Origin: an uncultured Bacteroidota bacterium
Lineage (GTDB): Bacteria > Bacteroidota > Bacteroidia > UKL13-3
Reading direction: 5' to 3'
Length of the DNA: 35,862 nt
Assembly (NCBI GenBank): GCA_903888395.1
Contig: CAISTO010000012.1
Coordinates: 1-35,862 of the forward strand
Part shown: positions 15,880 through 24,587 of the stretch, one piece after another
How positions within the stretch are numbered: the first letter of the stretch is position 1
Layout: each line of letters starts with the position of its first letter
Translations under genes and position numbers: made by a program
Notes under the pieces: model-generated
The model's database searches: none
Told to the model about the DNA's origin: nothing
The model's input: only the letters and a program-made list of their open reading frames with translations

Positions 15880-17469
15880 ATGAAAATAAAATCAAACTAT
15901 ATTGACATTTTAAATCAACGGATTTTTCCAGCTGAGATTACTGTTGATAATGGAATCATTGTTACTATTACAGAAATTTCTGAAAAATTAACTAACTTTA
16001 TTTTACCTGGTTTTATTGATTCACATGTACACATTGAAAGTAGTTTATTGGCACCTAGCGAATTTGCACGAATGGCAGTTATTCATGGAACTGTGGCCAC
16101 CATTAGCGATCCTCATGAAATAGCAAATGTGTTAGGAATGGAAGGAGTGGAGTTCATGATTAACAACGGAAATAAAGTTCCTTTTCATTTCTTTTTTGGG
16201 GCGCCAAGTTGTGTGCCTGCTACTGTTTTTGAAACTGCAGGTGCAACGATTAATGCTGCTGATATTGAAACATTATTAGCCAAACCCGAAATTTTATACT
16301 TAGCCGAAATGATGAATTTTCCTGGAGTTTTATTCAAGGATCAAGAAGTAATGGAAAAGATTGCGGTAGCAAAAAAGTTCAATAAACCCGTTGACGGACA
16401 TGCACCAGGATTGCGAGGCGCACAAGCAAAACAATACATTGACGAAGGCATGAGCACCGACCATGAATGTTTTACCATTGAAGAAGCATTGGATAAAATT
16501 GCTTTTGGAATGAAAATTATAATTCGTGAGGGAAGTGCCGCCCGTAATTTTGATACACTTATTCCTTTAATGAAATTACATGCTAATCAATTAATGTTTT
16601 GTAGCGATGACAAACATCCTGATAGTTTATTGTTAGGTCATATTAATCAATTAGTGGCAAGAGCAGTTGCACTTGGATACAATTTGTTTGATGTGTTAAA
16701 AGTAGCTTGTATCAATCCAATTCATCATTATAAAATGCCTGTGGGTGCTTTGCAATTAGGCGATGTAGCAGATTTCATTGTTATCAATAATTTAACAGAT
16801 TTTATCGTTGAAAAAACATTTATCAAGGGAGAATTAGTGGCTGAAAATGGGAAGACTTTGATTGATAAAGTAGCCATTGAACCCATCAATTATTTTGAAA
16901 CAAACTTAAAAACAATTGGTGATTTCGAATATTCACCAAAAGAAATGGAACTGATTATTGAATGTTTAGATGGACAATTAATTACTAATAAATTAGAATT
17001 TCCAAAAAGTGAATTGACCATTGAAAACGATATTTTAAAAATTGTAGTGGTAAACAGATACGAAACAAAACCCATTGCTATTTCATACATCAAAAACTTT
17101 GGGTTAAAGTTGGGAGCCATTGCCTCATCAGTAGCTCACGATAGTCATAATATTATTGCAGTAGGCACCAACGAAGAAGAAATTTGCAAAGCAGTAAATT
17201 TAATCATTGAAAACAAAGGTGGTTTATGTGCGGTAAATGATGCTGAAACCAAAGTTTTACCACTTCCAATTGCTGGTTTAATGAGTAACAAAGATGCTTG
17301 GGAAATAGCCCAAGATTATACCGAATTAGATCATTTTAGTAAACAAGTTTTGGGCTCCACTTTGCGGGCGCCTTTCATGAGTTTGTCGTTCATGGCATTG
17401 TTAGTTATTCCTTATTTAAAACTAAGCGACAAAGGTTTATTTGATGGAAATAAATTTGAGTTTTGTTAG
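15880..17469 (+). CDS. ade: Adenine deaminase
   Basis: A roughly 529-residue amidohydrolase (EC 3.5.4.2) converting adenine to hypoxanthine for purine salvage or nitrogen release. Diagnostic features are the metal site PGFIDSHVHIESSLL, SDPHEIANVLG, AEMMNFPGVL, the DGHAPGLRG motif, STDHECFT, the FCSDDKHPD block and NPIHHYKMPVG, followed by the C-terminal domain (with ASSVAHDSHNIIAVG). All expected metal ligands appear present and length is normal. GTG 15871 in the same frame is possible, but ATG 15880 is the better start. It lies 28 bp after a 100-bp inverted-repeat element and converges with the export operon, with 40 bp between the stop codons. Confidence 0.94.
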   Translation: MKIKSNYIDILNQRIFPAEITVDNGIIVTITEISEKLTNFILPGFIDSHVHIESSLLAPSEFARMAVIHGTVATISDPHEIANVLGMEGVEFMINNGNKVPFHFFFGAPSCVPATVFETAGATINAADIETLLAKPEILYLAEMMNFPGVLFKDQEVMEKIAVAKKFNKPVDGHAPGLRGAQAKQYIDEGMSTDHECFTIEEALDKIAFGMKIIIREGSAARNFDTLIPLMKLHANQLMFCSDDKHPDSLLLGHINQLVARAVALGYNLFDVLKVACINPIHHYKMPVGALQLGDVADFIVINNLTDFIVEKTFIKGELVAENGKTLIDKVAIEPINYFETNLKTIGDFEYSPKEMELIIECLDGQLITNKLEFPKSELTIENDILKIVVVNRYETKPIAISYIKNFGLKLGAIASSVAHDSHNIIAVGTNEEEICKAVNLIIENKGGLCAVNDAETKVLPLPIAGLMSNKDAWEIAQDYTELDHFSKQVLGSTLRAPFMSLSFMALLVIPYLKLSDKGLFDGNKFEFC

Positions 17470-17509
17470 ATATAAATTTTGTAAAATCAAACTTATTTTT
17501 TAAATTTAA

Positions 17510-18964
17510 CTAAAACATTTTTATTCCACTAGCCCATTGCAATTGAACTTTTGCTTTGGCATATTTACTTTTTATTTCTGCTTGTTTTATTTGTGCCTCA
17601 ATCAAACTTCGTTCACGTGAGTTTACTAAAAAAAGCGAACTTTCACCACTTTCAAACCTAGTTTCCTCCGCATTTCTTAAGGTAATGGCGTTCACTACTA
17701 ACACCTGTTGAATGACCAATAATTGTTCTAAATTTTTTAATTGATTATAGCTCGTAAAAACTGAATTTACAATTTCTCGTTTAGTAAGTTGTGTTTCAAA
17801 ATCATTGTTTTTAAGTTTAATATTTGCTTGTTGTAGTTTTCCTCTTTCTTTTCTTAAAAACAAACTGCTGTAAAAACTTGCACCTATTTTATATTGCCTA
17901 CCAAACACATTATTTACATCGTTTAAACTTCCTTTGCTATAAGTTTGAAATGGGTAATATTCAATATTTAATTGAGGTTTTATATTTTCAATTGCTAATT
18001 TTTTATCCATCATTAATTGCTTGTTTTTAAACTGCAATTTCTGTAATTCAGGATGATTGTTTTCTGCAAAATTTACCATTCTTTGAATGGAATCATTGGC
18101 AATTGTATTTACTTCATTTCCTTGTTCCGATGGTGTAATGTTTTCCTTTAATTGCAAGGCCTCGTTTTTATTATTCCATAAGTAGTTACTCAAATTAAAG
18201 CCATTATTTTTAAACTCTAATTCCGATTCAAGTAAAATAGTTTCTCTGCGTTTTAATTCAATCAAAGCTTCTATGCTATCAATAGGCTTATCTTCGCCAG
18301 CTTTAATTCTATTGCTAATAAAATTGAAACGGTTTTCTGCTAATTTGTAATTGAATTGTGTCAATCGTAATTTTTCATAAGCTAATTGCCATTCCCAATA
18401 ATCTTTGGTTGCATTTAAAAATAATTTATTTATTATTTTTATGCGTTCCGCTTCATTTAATCCTTGTAAATATTGAGCTTGACGCAATATTGTTCTTCGG
18501 CTATCAGTTTGTAATCCTCGTAAAATTGGTACGCTTACTCCGCCATAAAACATACCATATTCGCCATATTGTTGACTAATTACGCCATTGCTTTCTATCA
18601 TTTTTGCTCTTTCGTTGCTTACCGCAATTCCATCACTTTGGTCGTAACCAGCTTTTATATCTATGCCAATAATTGTTGGAATTTTTAGCTGTGGTTCAAA
18701 ATAAATATAGTAGTTGTTACCATTTGTAAATTTACTTTCATAAGTTGAACTTATAATTGGATCAAACGCGCCACGGGCTGCTAATAACTCAGCTTTAGCA
18801 TTGTCATTTAGTAAGTTTGCTTGCTTTGCAATGGGATGATTTTGCACTACCAATTGGTAAAAATCTTGAAAAGTTAACTGCACATCATTTTGTTGTGCTA
18901 TCAATAATTTTAAAGGTGCAAATAGCAATAAAAATAAAATGATTGGATGGTATTTTATGTTCAT
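17510..18964 (-). CDS. TolC-family outer-membrane efflux protein
   Basis: A 484-residue outer-membrane channel component. A signal peptide (about residues 1-23, ending LLIAQ) is followed by two long helical OEP repeats with alternating beta segments; landmarks include NHPIAKQANLLNDNAKAELL, GVSVPILRGLQTDSRR, NHPELQKLQFKNKQ and the closing AEIKSKYAKAKVQLQWASGI. It is the last gene of a three-gene operon and starts only 8 bp after the adaptor gene. With the adaptor and ABC protein it would form a channel from cytoplasm to outside. Substrate unknown. The family assignment is secure, the individual export role inferred from context. Confidence 0.92.
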   Translation of the reverse strand: MNIKYHPIILFLLLFAPLKLLIAQQNDVQLTFQDFYQLVVQNHPIAKQANLLNDNAKAELLAARGAFDPIISSTYESKFTNGNNYYIYFEPQLKIPTIIGIDIKAGYDQSDGIAVSNERAKMIESNGVISQQYGEYGMFYGGVSVPILRGLQTDSRRTILRQAQYLQGLNEAERIKIINKLFLNATKDYWEWQLAYEKLRLTQFNYKLAENRFNFISNRIKAGEDKPIDSIEALIELKRRETILLESELEFKNNGFNLSNYLWNNKNEALQLKENITPSEQGNEVNTIANDSIQRMVNFAENNHPELQKLQFKNKQLMMDKKLAIENIKPQLNIEYYPFQTYSKGSLNDVNNVFGRQYKIGASFYSSLFLRKERGKLQQANIKLKNNDFETQLTKREIVNSVFTSYNQLKNLEQLLVIQQVLVVNAITLRNAEETRFESGESSLFLVNSRERSLIEAQIKQAEIKSKYAKAKVQLQWASGIKMF

Positions 18965-18972
18965 ATCAATTC

Positions 18973-20313
18973 CTATTTTTTATCTGATTTAGCTTGTTCC
19001 ATAAAATCGGGAGGAAAAGCATTGAACTGACGCCATAGTTCATACCAAACAGGAACTCTATTTAACATGGCCCAACCATAAACTCCACCACCAGCTCTTA
19101 TTAATTCTGGCCAAGGAACATCGTTAGGATCCTGCGTAACTAATATTCTGAAATTTCCTTTTTCGTCAGCAACTTTGTCAATAACTTGAACCAAACCGCC
19201 AAAAGTTCCAACGTTTGCACTTGGCCAACCGCTAAAAACTAAAGCAGGCCATCCATCAAATTGAATTCGTACTTTACATCCTTTATAAATTAATGGCATG
19301 TCTAAAGCCCTAACCGTCATTTCTACAGCAGTTTTAGTATAGGCTGGAACAATACTTGCAATGTTTTCATTTTCTTTTATTATTTCGCCAATTCCAGCTT
19401 TTGTAACTTTCACCAAATATCCATCTTGTGGTGCTTTTATGGCATAAAATCCACTTCGTAACTTTAAGTTACTGTATTCAATTTTTAGTTTGATTAAATC
19501 AGCTTGATTTTCAAAAAGTTCCCCAGCCGTTTCTTCTAAAATAGATTCTGCTTTTGATATTTTATCAATGTATTCAGCTTCTATAAAATTCAAATCTATT
19601 CGTGCATTGATCAATTCATTTTCAACTTTATTATATTTGTTTTCAGCCTCTATCATTTTCGATTTTGCTTCTTGCTTTTTGCTTGTTCTATTCTGAATTT
19701 CCGTAAGTGAAGCCAATCCTTTTTTATACAGTTCATTCAATCGTTCAAACTGGTTTTTTGCTAATGTTTCATTTACTATTGCAGCATCATAATTTCCTTT
19801 TTCAGCTTTTACAGCAAATTCGCTTTGTAAAACTTTATTTTTAGCCATTTTAAGTTTAATTGAAACACTACTTTTTAAAGCATCAATTTGCTTTTCTAAT
19901 GCTAATATTTTCCTATTTTTTGCGGCTAAACCTTCTATTTTATTATTAATTTGTCCATCAGTTCTAATCAATAATTGTGGGTCAAAAAACTTTTCCTTTA
20001 CTTCACTTATTATTACGAGTGTGTCTCCTTTTTTTACAAATTGCCCCTCTACCACTTTCCAACTTTCTATTCTTCCAGCTATGACTGATGGAATGTTTTG
20101 AGGTCTATCTTCAGGAGCAAAAGGAGTAACTTTTCCTTTGCCATTTATATTTTGTTGCCATGGCAAAAACATACACAAAAAAAGTATAATAAATATACTT
20201 GCAAGCCAATTCCTAATGGTCTTGAATTTTTTAGGTGTATTAATTAATTTAACTGTATAAAGTGAACTGTTTTTTAGTTCCTTTGATGAATTATTATAGG
20301 GATTTTGATCCAT
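18973..20313 (-). CDS. HlyD-family periplasmic adaptor (membrane fusion protein)
   Basis: A 446-residue adaptor linking the inner-membrane ABC protein to the TolC channel. A short cytoplasmic N-terminus precedes one transmembrane helix (about residues 35-51, NWLASIFIILFLCMFLP), then a lipoyl half-motif (IPSVIAGRIESWKVVEGQFVKKGDTLVII), a long coiled-coil hairpin (about 110-300), the second lipoyl half (GFYAIKAPQDGYLVKVTKAGIGEIIKE) and a beta-barrel part (VRIQFDGWPALVFSGWPSA). The C-terminal region with FRILVTQDPNDVPWPELIRA and GVYGWAMLNRVPVWYELWRQ is characteristic of a Bacteroidota adaptor subset. It lies between the ABC gene (23 bp gap) and the tolC-like gene (8 bp gap), so all three are one transcript. 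Confidence 0.92.
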   Translation of the reverse strand: MDQNPYNNSSKELKNSSLYTVKLINTPKKFKTIRNWLASIFIILFLCMFLPWQQNINGKGKVTPFAPEDRPQNIPSVIAGRIESWKVVEGQFVKKGDTLVIISEVKEKFFDPQLLIRTDGQINNKIEGLAAKNRKILALEKQIDALKSSVSIKLKMAKNKVLQSEFAVKAEKGNYDAAIVNETLAKNQFERLNELYKKGLASLTEIQNRTSKKQEAKSKMIEAENKYNKVENELINARIDLNFIEAEYIDKISKAESILEETAGELFENQADLIKLKIEYSNLKLRSGFYAIKAPQDGYLVKVTKAGIGEIIKENENIASIVPAYTKTAVEMTVRALDMPLIYKGCKVRIQFDGWPALVFSGWPSANVGTFGGLVQVIDKVADEKGNFRILVTQDPNDVPWPELIRAGGGVYGWAMLNRVPVWYELWRQFNAFPPDFMEQAKSDKK

Positions 20314-20336
20314 TTTATTTTATTGTTTTTTATTAC

Positions 20337-22565
20337 TTAATTCAAAAAATTGTTCAATGAATTGGAGGCCATTAGCTCATCATAAGTTCCCGTTTCAACA
20401 ATATTTCCATTATTCATGATGCAAATTTTATCGCATCGTTTCATCATGCTGTCTTGTGATGTAACCATGATCAATGCCCAATCTTTATTTTCAAAAATAT
20501 AATCCAATAAAAGCGAGTTTTCTTTTTGATTCATGTTGTAAAAAAAGTCATCTATAATGAGCAGTTTTGGTTTTTGAACAATGCTTCTTGCCAATAATAT
20601 TTTTTGAATGATACTCTTAGGATAATTGGTTCCTGCCGACAACAAATTGCTTTGTAATCCATCAGTTAATTGAGCTATAAAATCAGTTAGCCCAACAATT
20701 TTTAAGGCTTTAATTACTTCTTTGAATTCAATGCCATTTCTGCCCATCATGATATTATCTTCAATGGTGCCCTCAAATATTTCATCTTGTAATAAATTAT
20801 CACCAATGACGTTTCTATAAGCATCAATATTTAAATCACGTAACGAAACTTCATTTAATGAAATGGAGCCTTCGTAATTACTGTACATTCCGGCTAATAT
20901 TTTAATCAATGTTGTTTTACCACTGTCGCCAAAACCAGTGATACAAACATGTTCTCCATTATTAATTTCAAAATTTATATTATTTAAAATTTGATTTTTT
21001 GTACCTGGATATTTATATGATAATTGATTAGTTTTTAACTGAAATTTTTGGTCAATAGCTAAATCATGTAATTCCCTACCAGCATTACTTTCTGTTTCTA
21101 AATCGGTCACTTGTCCTATTTTATCAAAAGCAGTTAGTAAATCGTAAAAAACATCAATGGTAGAAATCAATTTTTCAACTGAATTAATAATTAAAACAAT
21201 AATAAGCTCTGCGGCTACAAATTGGCCTAAATTGATTTGCCTGTTTACCACCAAAAAACTTCCTAAAATGAGTAATGACGCAGTAATTAGCGTTTTAAAT
21301 GAAACTATTGATGCATATTGTTTCAATAATATTTTGAAATGTTTGTTGCGGTAATTGATATAATTACTCAATAAATGATCGGCTTTTTGGATAGGTAAAT
21401 TGGAGTTTCCGGCTGATTTAAACGCATTGATATTTCTGCCAATTTCTTGTAACCAATAAGCCACTTTATATTTATATTTTGATTCAGATATACTCGTTTC
21501 CAATGCTTTTTTTCCCGTTGTATAAAATATAATAATAATGATTACAATTAATACAATTCCAAATCCGATAAATATAGGATGATAGAATGATAAAAGTAAT
21601 AAGCCAAAAGAAATTTGAATAATTGCTGCTGTAAAATCTATCAATATTTTTGGCAATGCTTTTTGAATAGTCAATACATCAAAAAAACGATTGACCATGT
21701 CGGGAGTATAGTTCTTTAATAGAATTTCGGATTTTATTTTCGGTAATCGCCAAGCAAATTCAAAAGTTACATTGGCAAATACCCGTTGTAACAAAATTTC
21801 AACCATTTTTAATTGCTGAATTTGTAAATATCCCGATAATCCTGTGGCAATAATTACCATGGCTATTAATATGATTACTGATTCTAATAACAAACCACCC
21901 GAAATTAAACCAACTATTGATTGAACACCTAATGGCAAGGCTAGGTTGATAATTGCAATTAAAATAGCAAAGAAATAAATGTATTTAATGTCTTTTTTTT
22001 CGGTTTTCAATAAACTCATTAACCTTTCAAAAGGACTAGATTTTTCTTTATTGTTGTAATTTAACATAGCGCCAACATGATATCCAGTAATATATATTAT
22101 TTGCTCTTCAGCTGAATTTGAAATATCAAATTTTTCAGCCAATAAATGATTGTCCAATATTAAATCAGCAGCTGATTTAGCTGAATTTGATAATTCTACA
22201 GTTGTACTATAATTTACTTCAATGTTTTCATTTTCATGAAATTCAATGGTTTCATATTGTTTTTTTACAAAATGCTTTAATAAAACCGGAACTAATTCCT
22301 TTTGATTTTTTTTGAAATACAAAATTGGAAAAGTTATTTTATCTGTAATTTTTTCAAATTCAGATTTACTGCAAATCCTAGTCTCAAAAACAAAATTTGT
22401 AAAAGAGCCTATGTTATTTAGTTGATCAATAAATTCAGTAAAATTATTTGAAGCAGTAATTTGGAAACGAGTTTTTGATTTTTGAAGTGTTACAAAATCA
22501 ATTTTATGGTCACTTCCTTTTGCAAATTCGTTTAAAATATTAATAAGTTGGGTTGTTTGATTCAT
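20337..22565 (-). CDS. ABC exporter (permease-ATPase) with a degenerate nucleotide-binding domain
   Basis: A 742-residue protein with an N-terminal cytoplasmic region (about 1-190), an ABC type-1 transmembrane domain (about 191-480) and a C-terminal ATPase. The N-terminal region lacks the catalytic Cys expected of a C39 peptidase. The ATPase keeps the A-loop tyrosine (SYKYPG), Walker A (GFGDSGKTT, 544-552), a Q-loop (NLLQDEIFEGTIEDNI) and Walker B Asp672 (LLIIDD). The LSGGQ signature aligns to YPKSI (648-652), the catalytic Glu position holds Asp673, the D-loop SALD reads YNMN, and the H-loop His is Ser703 (VTSQD). Hydrolysis is therefore expected to be weak or absent in a homodimer. It is the first gene of the ABC-HlyD-TolC operon. 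No precursor peptide gene is visible nearby, so its substrate is unknown. Confidence 0.9.
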   Translation of the reverse strand: MNQTTQLINILNEFAKGSDHKIDFVTLQKSKTRFQITASNNFTEFIDQLNNIGSFTNFVFETRICSKSEFEKITDKITFPILYFKKNQKELVPVLLKHFVKKQYETIEFHENENIEVNYSTTVELSNSAKSAADLILDNHLLAEKFDISNSAEEQIIYITGYHVGAMLNYNNKEKSSPFERLMSLLKTEKKDIKYIYFFAILIAIINLALPLGVQSIVGLISGGLLLESVIILIAMVIIATGLSGYLQIQQLKMVEILLQRVFANVTFEFAWRLPKIKSEILLKNYTPDMVNRFFDVLTIQKALPKILIDFTAAIIQISFGLLLLSFYHPIFIGFGIVLIVIIIIIFYTTGKKALETSISESKYKYKVAYWLQEIGRNINAFKSAGNSNLPIQKADHLLSNYINYRNKHFKILLKQYASIVSFKTLITASLLILGSFLVVNRQINLGQFVAAELIIVLIINSVEKLISTIDVFYDLLTAFDKIGQVTDLETESNAGRELHDLAIDQKFQLKTNQLSYKYPGTKNQILNNINFEINNGEHVCITGFGDSGKTTLIKILAGMYSNYEGSISLNEVSLRDLNIDAYRNVIGDNLLQDEIFEGTIEDNIMMGRNGIEFKEVIKALKIVGLTDFIAQLTDGLQSNLLSAGTNYPKSIIQKILLARSIVQKPKLLIIDDFFYNMNQKENSLLLDYIFENKDWALIMVTSQDSMMKRCDKICIMNNGNIVETGTYDELMASNSLNNFLN

Positions 22566-22572
22566 TAAAAGC

Positions 22573-22604
22573 TAAACATATTTATATTGAAAATTGTTTT
22601 CAAA
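22573..22604 (-). promoter_or_regulatory. Candidate promoter of the ABC export operon
   Basis: On the minus strand TTTG (22601-22604), a 20-bp spacer and TATGTTTA (22573-22580) give a perfect -33 box and a -7 box with one mismatch to TAnnTTTG. The -7 box ends 7 nt before the start codon, so the leader would be absent or only a few bases. Confidence 0.45.
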
Positions 22605-22743
22605 TTTAAAAAACAAACGAATATTAATGATGAATATTTTTATTTTGTAATATTTTTTTTTATTCAAAGTAAAAATATGTAAATTGCACATAACCAATAT
22701 TTTAATTATTTAACTATCTTTTTTTTTACTTTTTTTGAAAATA

Positions 22744-23322
22744 ATGCTAAGATTTTATTCACAAAAAACTACATTTGTGGGCTTTATTTTAAGGTTGAAA
22801 ACAAAAACATACATAGTTGAGTTCAATAAACTCCGATTTGGGTTAAACGAATTAAGTTTTCCAATAATTGCCGATTTGTTCACAGAAATGACAGATAAGC
22901 ATTTTGAAAAAGTAGATGCTAAATGCATTATTTCGTTAAATAAAAAGGAGAATGTATTTGAAATGCAGTTCAATATCAATGGATTAATTGGTACTAATTG
23001 TGATACTTGTTTGGATGATTTTGAATTACCTTTAAATAAAACATATGACTTGTTGGTTAAATTAACTGATGGTCCCGAAAATTTAGATGACGATGAAATC
23101 ATTTATTTGCCAAAAGGATTACATGAGTTTGATTTTAAACAATTTATATTTGATTATTTTTTATTAGCCATTCCAACTAAAATTAGTTGTGAAGATGCTG
23201 GTAAAGAACATAACCAACTATTTGTCGATAAATTAAAAATTGACGAAGGAGACGATGAAGACGAAAAACCTGCATCTGACCCACGTTGGGATGTATTAAA
23301 AAATATTTACAACAAAAACTGA
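22744..23322 (+). CDS. DUF177 (YceD-like) metal-binding-type protein
   Basis: A small acidic protein of the DUF177/YceD family, usually encoded just before rpmF and thought to act in 23S rRNA or L32 homeostasis. It holds the family landmarks YIVEFNKLRFGLNELSF, a CDTCLDDFELPL motif (the CxxC normally read as metal-binding), EFDFKQFIFDYFLLAIP, and the C-terminal DPRWDVLKNI. Start choice is uncertain: ATG 22744 gives 193 residues, but about 17 of these precede the usual family start. A TTG at 22795, giving KTKTYIVEF directly, fits the family better and lies 17 nt after a perfect TACATTTG promoter element. It is separated from rpmF by 21 bp, so the two are probably one operon. Confidence 0.85.
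   Translation: MLRFYSQKTTFVGFILRLKTKTYIVEFNKLRFGLNELSFPIIADLFTEMTDKHFEKVDAKCIISLNKKENVFEMQFNINGLIGTNCDTCLDDFELPLNKTYDLLVKLTDGPENLDDDEIIYLPKGLHEFDFKQFIFDYFLLAIPTKISCEDAGKEHNQLFVDKLKIDEGDDEDEKPASDPRWDVLKNIYNKN
22770..22777 (+). promoter_or_regulatory. -7 element inside the annotated 5' end of the DUF177 gene
   Basis: TACATTTG matches TAnnTTTG exactly. It lies inside the coding frame if ATG 22744 is used but 17 nt before TTG 22795, which is why the shorter protein is attractive. No TTTG is seen at the right distance upstream. Confidence 0.4.
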
Positions 23323-23329
23323 TAACTAG

Positions 23330-23334
23330 AGGAG
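23330..23334 (+). promoter_or_regulatory. Shine-Dalgarno sequence of rpmF
   Basis: AGGAG lies 9 nt before the rpmF ATG, within a purine run GAGGAGAGAAG. It is the only clear Shine-Dalgarno sequence before a start codon that I found in the window; other genes have A-rich or almost no leaders, as is usual in Bacteroidota. Confidence 0.7.
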
Positions 23335-23343
23335 AGAAGTAAA

Positions 23344-23529
23344 ATGCCAAATCCTAAACGCAAAATTTCAAAATCAAGACGCGATAAGCGTAGAACACAT
23401 TATAAAGGTGCTGTTCCAACATTGTCAACCGATTCAACTTCGGGAGAAGTTCACATGCGCCACCGCGTTACTGCTGATGGTTTTTATCGTGGAAAACATG
23501 TTTTTCCTGATATGAAATCTGATGTTTAA
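23344..23529 (+). CDS. rpmF: Large-subunit ribosomal protein bL32, cysteine-free form
   Basis: A 61-residue basic ribosomal protein with the L32 start PNPKRKISKSRRDKRRTHYK and the closing GFYRGKHVFPDM. The zinc-ribbon positions that hold CxxC pairs in many bacteria read TDST and VTAD here, so it binds no zinc (a C-minus type). It follows the DUF177 gene by 21 bp with a strong Shine-Dalgarno site and is followed by a hairpin terminator before plsX; rpmF-plsX-fabH is a conserved order that ties ribosome synthesis to phospholipid synthesis. Confidence 0.95.
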   Translation: MPNPKRKISKSRRDKRRTHYKGAVPTLSTDSTSGEVHMRHRVTADGFYRGKHVFPDMKSDV

Positions 23530-23552
23530 GCCAAAAGCTTAAATCAAATACT

Positions 23553-23597
23553 AAAAACGAAAGTGCTTTTTTAAAGTGCTTTCGTTTTTCGTTTTTT
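23553..23597 (+). terminator. Hairpin terminator between rpmF and plsX
   Basis: AAAAACGAAAG (23553-23563) pairs with CTTTCGTTTTT (23579-23589), followed by CG and six T residues (23592-23597). It lies inside a gene order often transcribed as one unit, so it may be a partial attenuator. Confidence 0.75.
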
Positions 23598-23622
23598 AAA
23601 TTAACCCCAAAACAACAAGCAA

Positions 23623-24579
23623 ATGAAAATTGGTTTTGACATTATGGGTGGCGATTTTGCGCCCAAAGAAGCTGTTTTAGGTGCTATTTTAGCACTTGCA
23701 GAGCTTGGTAGCAATGATACAATTGTATTGATTGGTGATAAAGAACAAGCAGAAAATTTATTAAACTCCCAAGGTATTAGCGATTCTCGTATAGAAATTG
23801 TTCATACCACGGAAGTGATAGGAATGGGTGAACACCCTACAAAAGCCATTTCGCAAAAAAAAGATTCAAGTATTTCCGTTGGTTTTAAGTTATTAGCTTC
23901 AAAACAAATTGATGCATTTGTGAGCGCTGGTAATACTGGTGCTATGTTAGTTGGTTCCATGTTTACCATTAAACCAATTGAAGGTGTAATTAGACCAACC
24001 ATAACTGCCACACTTCCAAGACCTGATGGTAAATTTTGTTTGGTTTTGGATGTTGGTGCAAATGCCGATTGTAAGCCAGATGTTCTTTATCAATTTGCCG
24101 TTTTGGGTAGCCTTATGATGAAACATGTTCATGGAATTGAAGATCCTAGAATTGGTTTATTAAGCATTGGCGAAGAAAAAGAAAAAGGTAATTTGGTAAC
24201 TATTTCTGCTCATCAATTAATGGAAGAATCCAACTCTTTTCACTTTATTGGAAATGTAGAAGGCAGAGATATTATGTCGGACAAATGCGATGTAATTGTT
24301 TGTGAAGGATTTACTGGAAATGTGGTGTTAAAAGCATTCGAATCGTTTTATTCTGTTATGAAAAAGCGTGGTGTAAAAGATGACTTTTTAGACAGATTTA
24401 ATTATGAAAATTATGGTGGTACACCAATTTTAGGCGTTAATGCACCAGTGTTAATAGGTCATGGAATTTCAAATGCAAAAGCATTTAAAAATATGATTTT
24501 TTCTGCTCGTGATGTGATTAATTCAGATTTATGTAATATTGTTCGAGAAGAATTTAAAAACTTAGTTCCTATTCAATAA
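23623..24579 (+). CDS. plsX: Phosphate acyltransferase PlsX
   Basis: A 318-residue enzyme (EC 2.3.1.274) that makes acyl-phosphate from acyl-ACP as the first step of phospholipid synthesis with PlsY. It begins MKIGFDIMGGDFAPKEAVLG, the family signature, and contains VSAGNTGAMLVGS, LDVGANADCKP, GLLSIGEEKEKGN, FIGNVEGRDIM, CDVIVCEGFTGNVVLK, and the C-terminal GVNAPVLIGHG. Length is typical (310-340). The protein is a peripheral membrane enzyme. It sits between rpmF and fabH, the usual order, with terminator-like hairpins on both sides. Confidence 0.96.
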   Translation: MKIGFDIMGGDFAPKEAVLGAILALAELGSNDTIVLIGDKEQAENLLNSQGISDSRIEIVHTTEVIGMGEHPTKAISQKKDSSISVGFKLLASKQIDAFVSAGNTGAMLVGSMFTIKPIEGVIRPTITATLPRPDGKFCLVLDVGANADCKPDVLYQFAVLGSLMMKHVHGIEDPRIGLLSIGEEKEKGNLVTISAHQLMEESNSFHFIGNVEGRDIMSDKCDVIVCEGFTGNVVLKAFESFYSVMKKRGVKDDFLDRFNYENYGGTPILGVNAPVLIGHGISNAKAFKNMIFSARDVINSDLCNIVREEFKNLVPIQ

Positions 24580-24587
24580 TTAAATTT

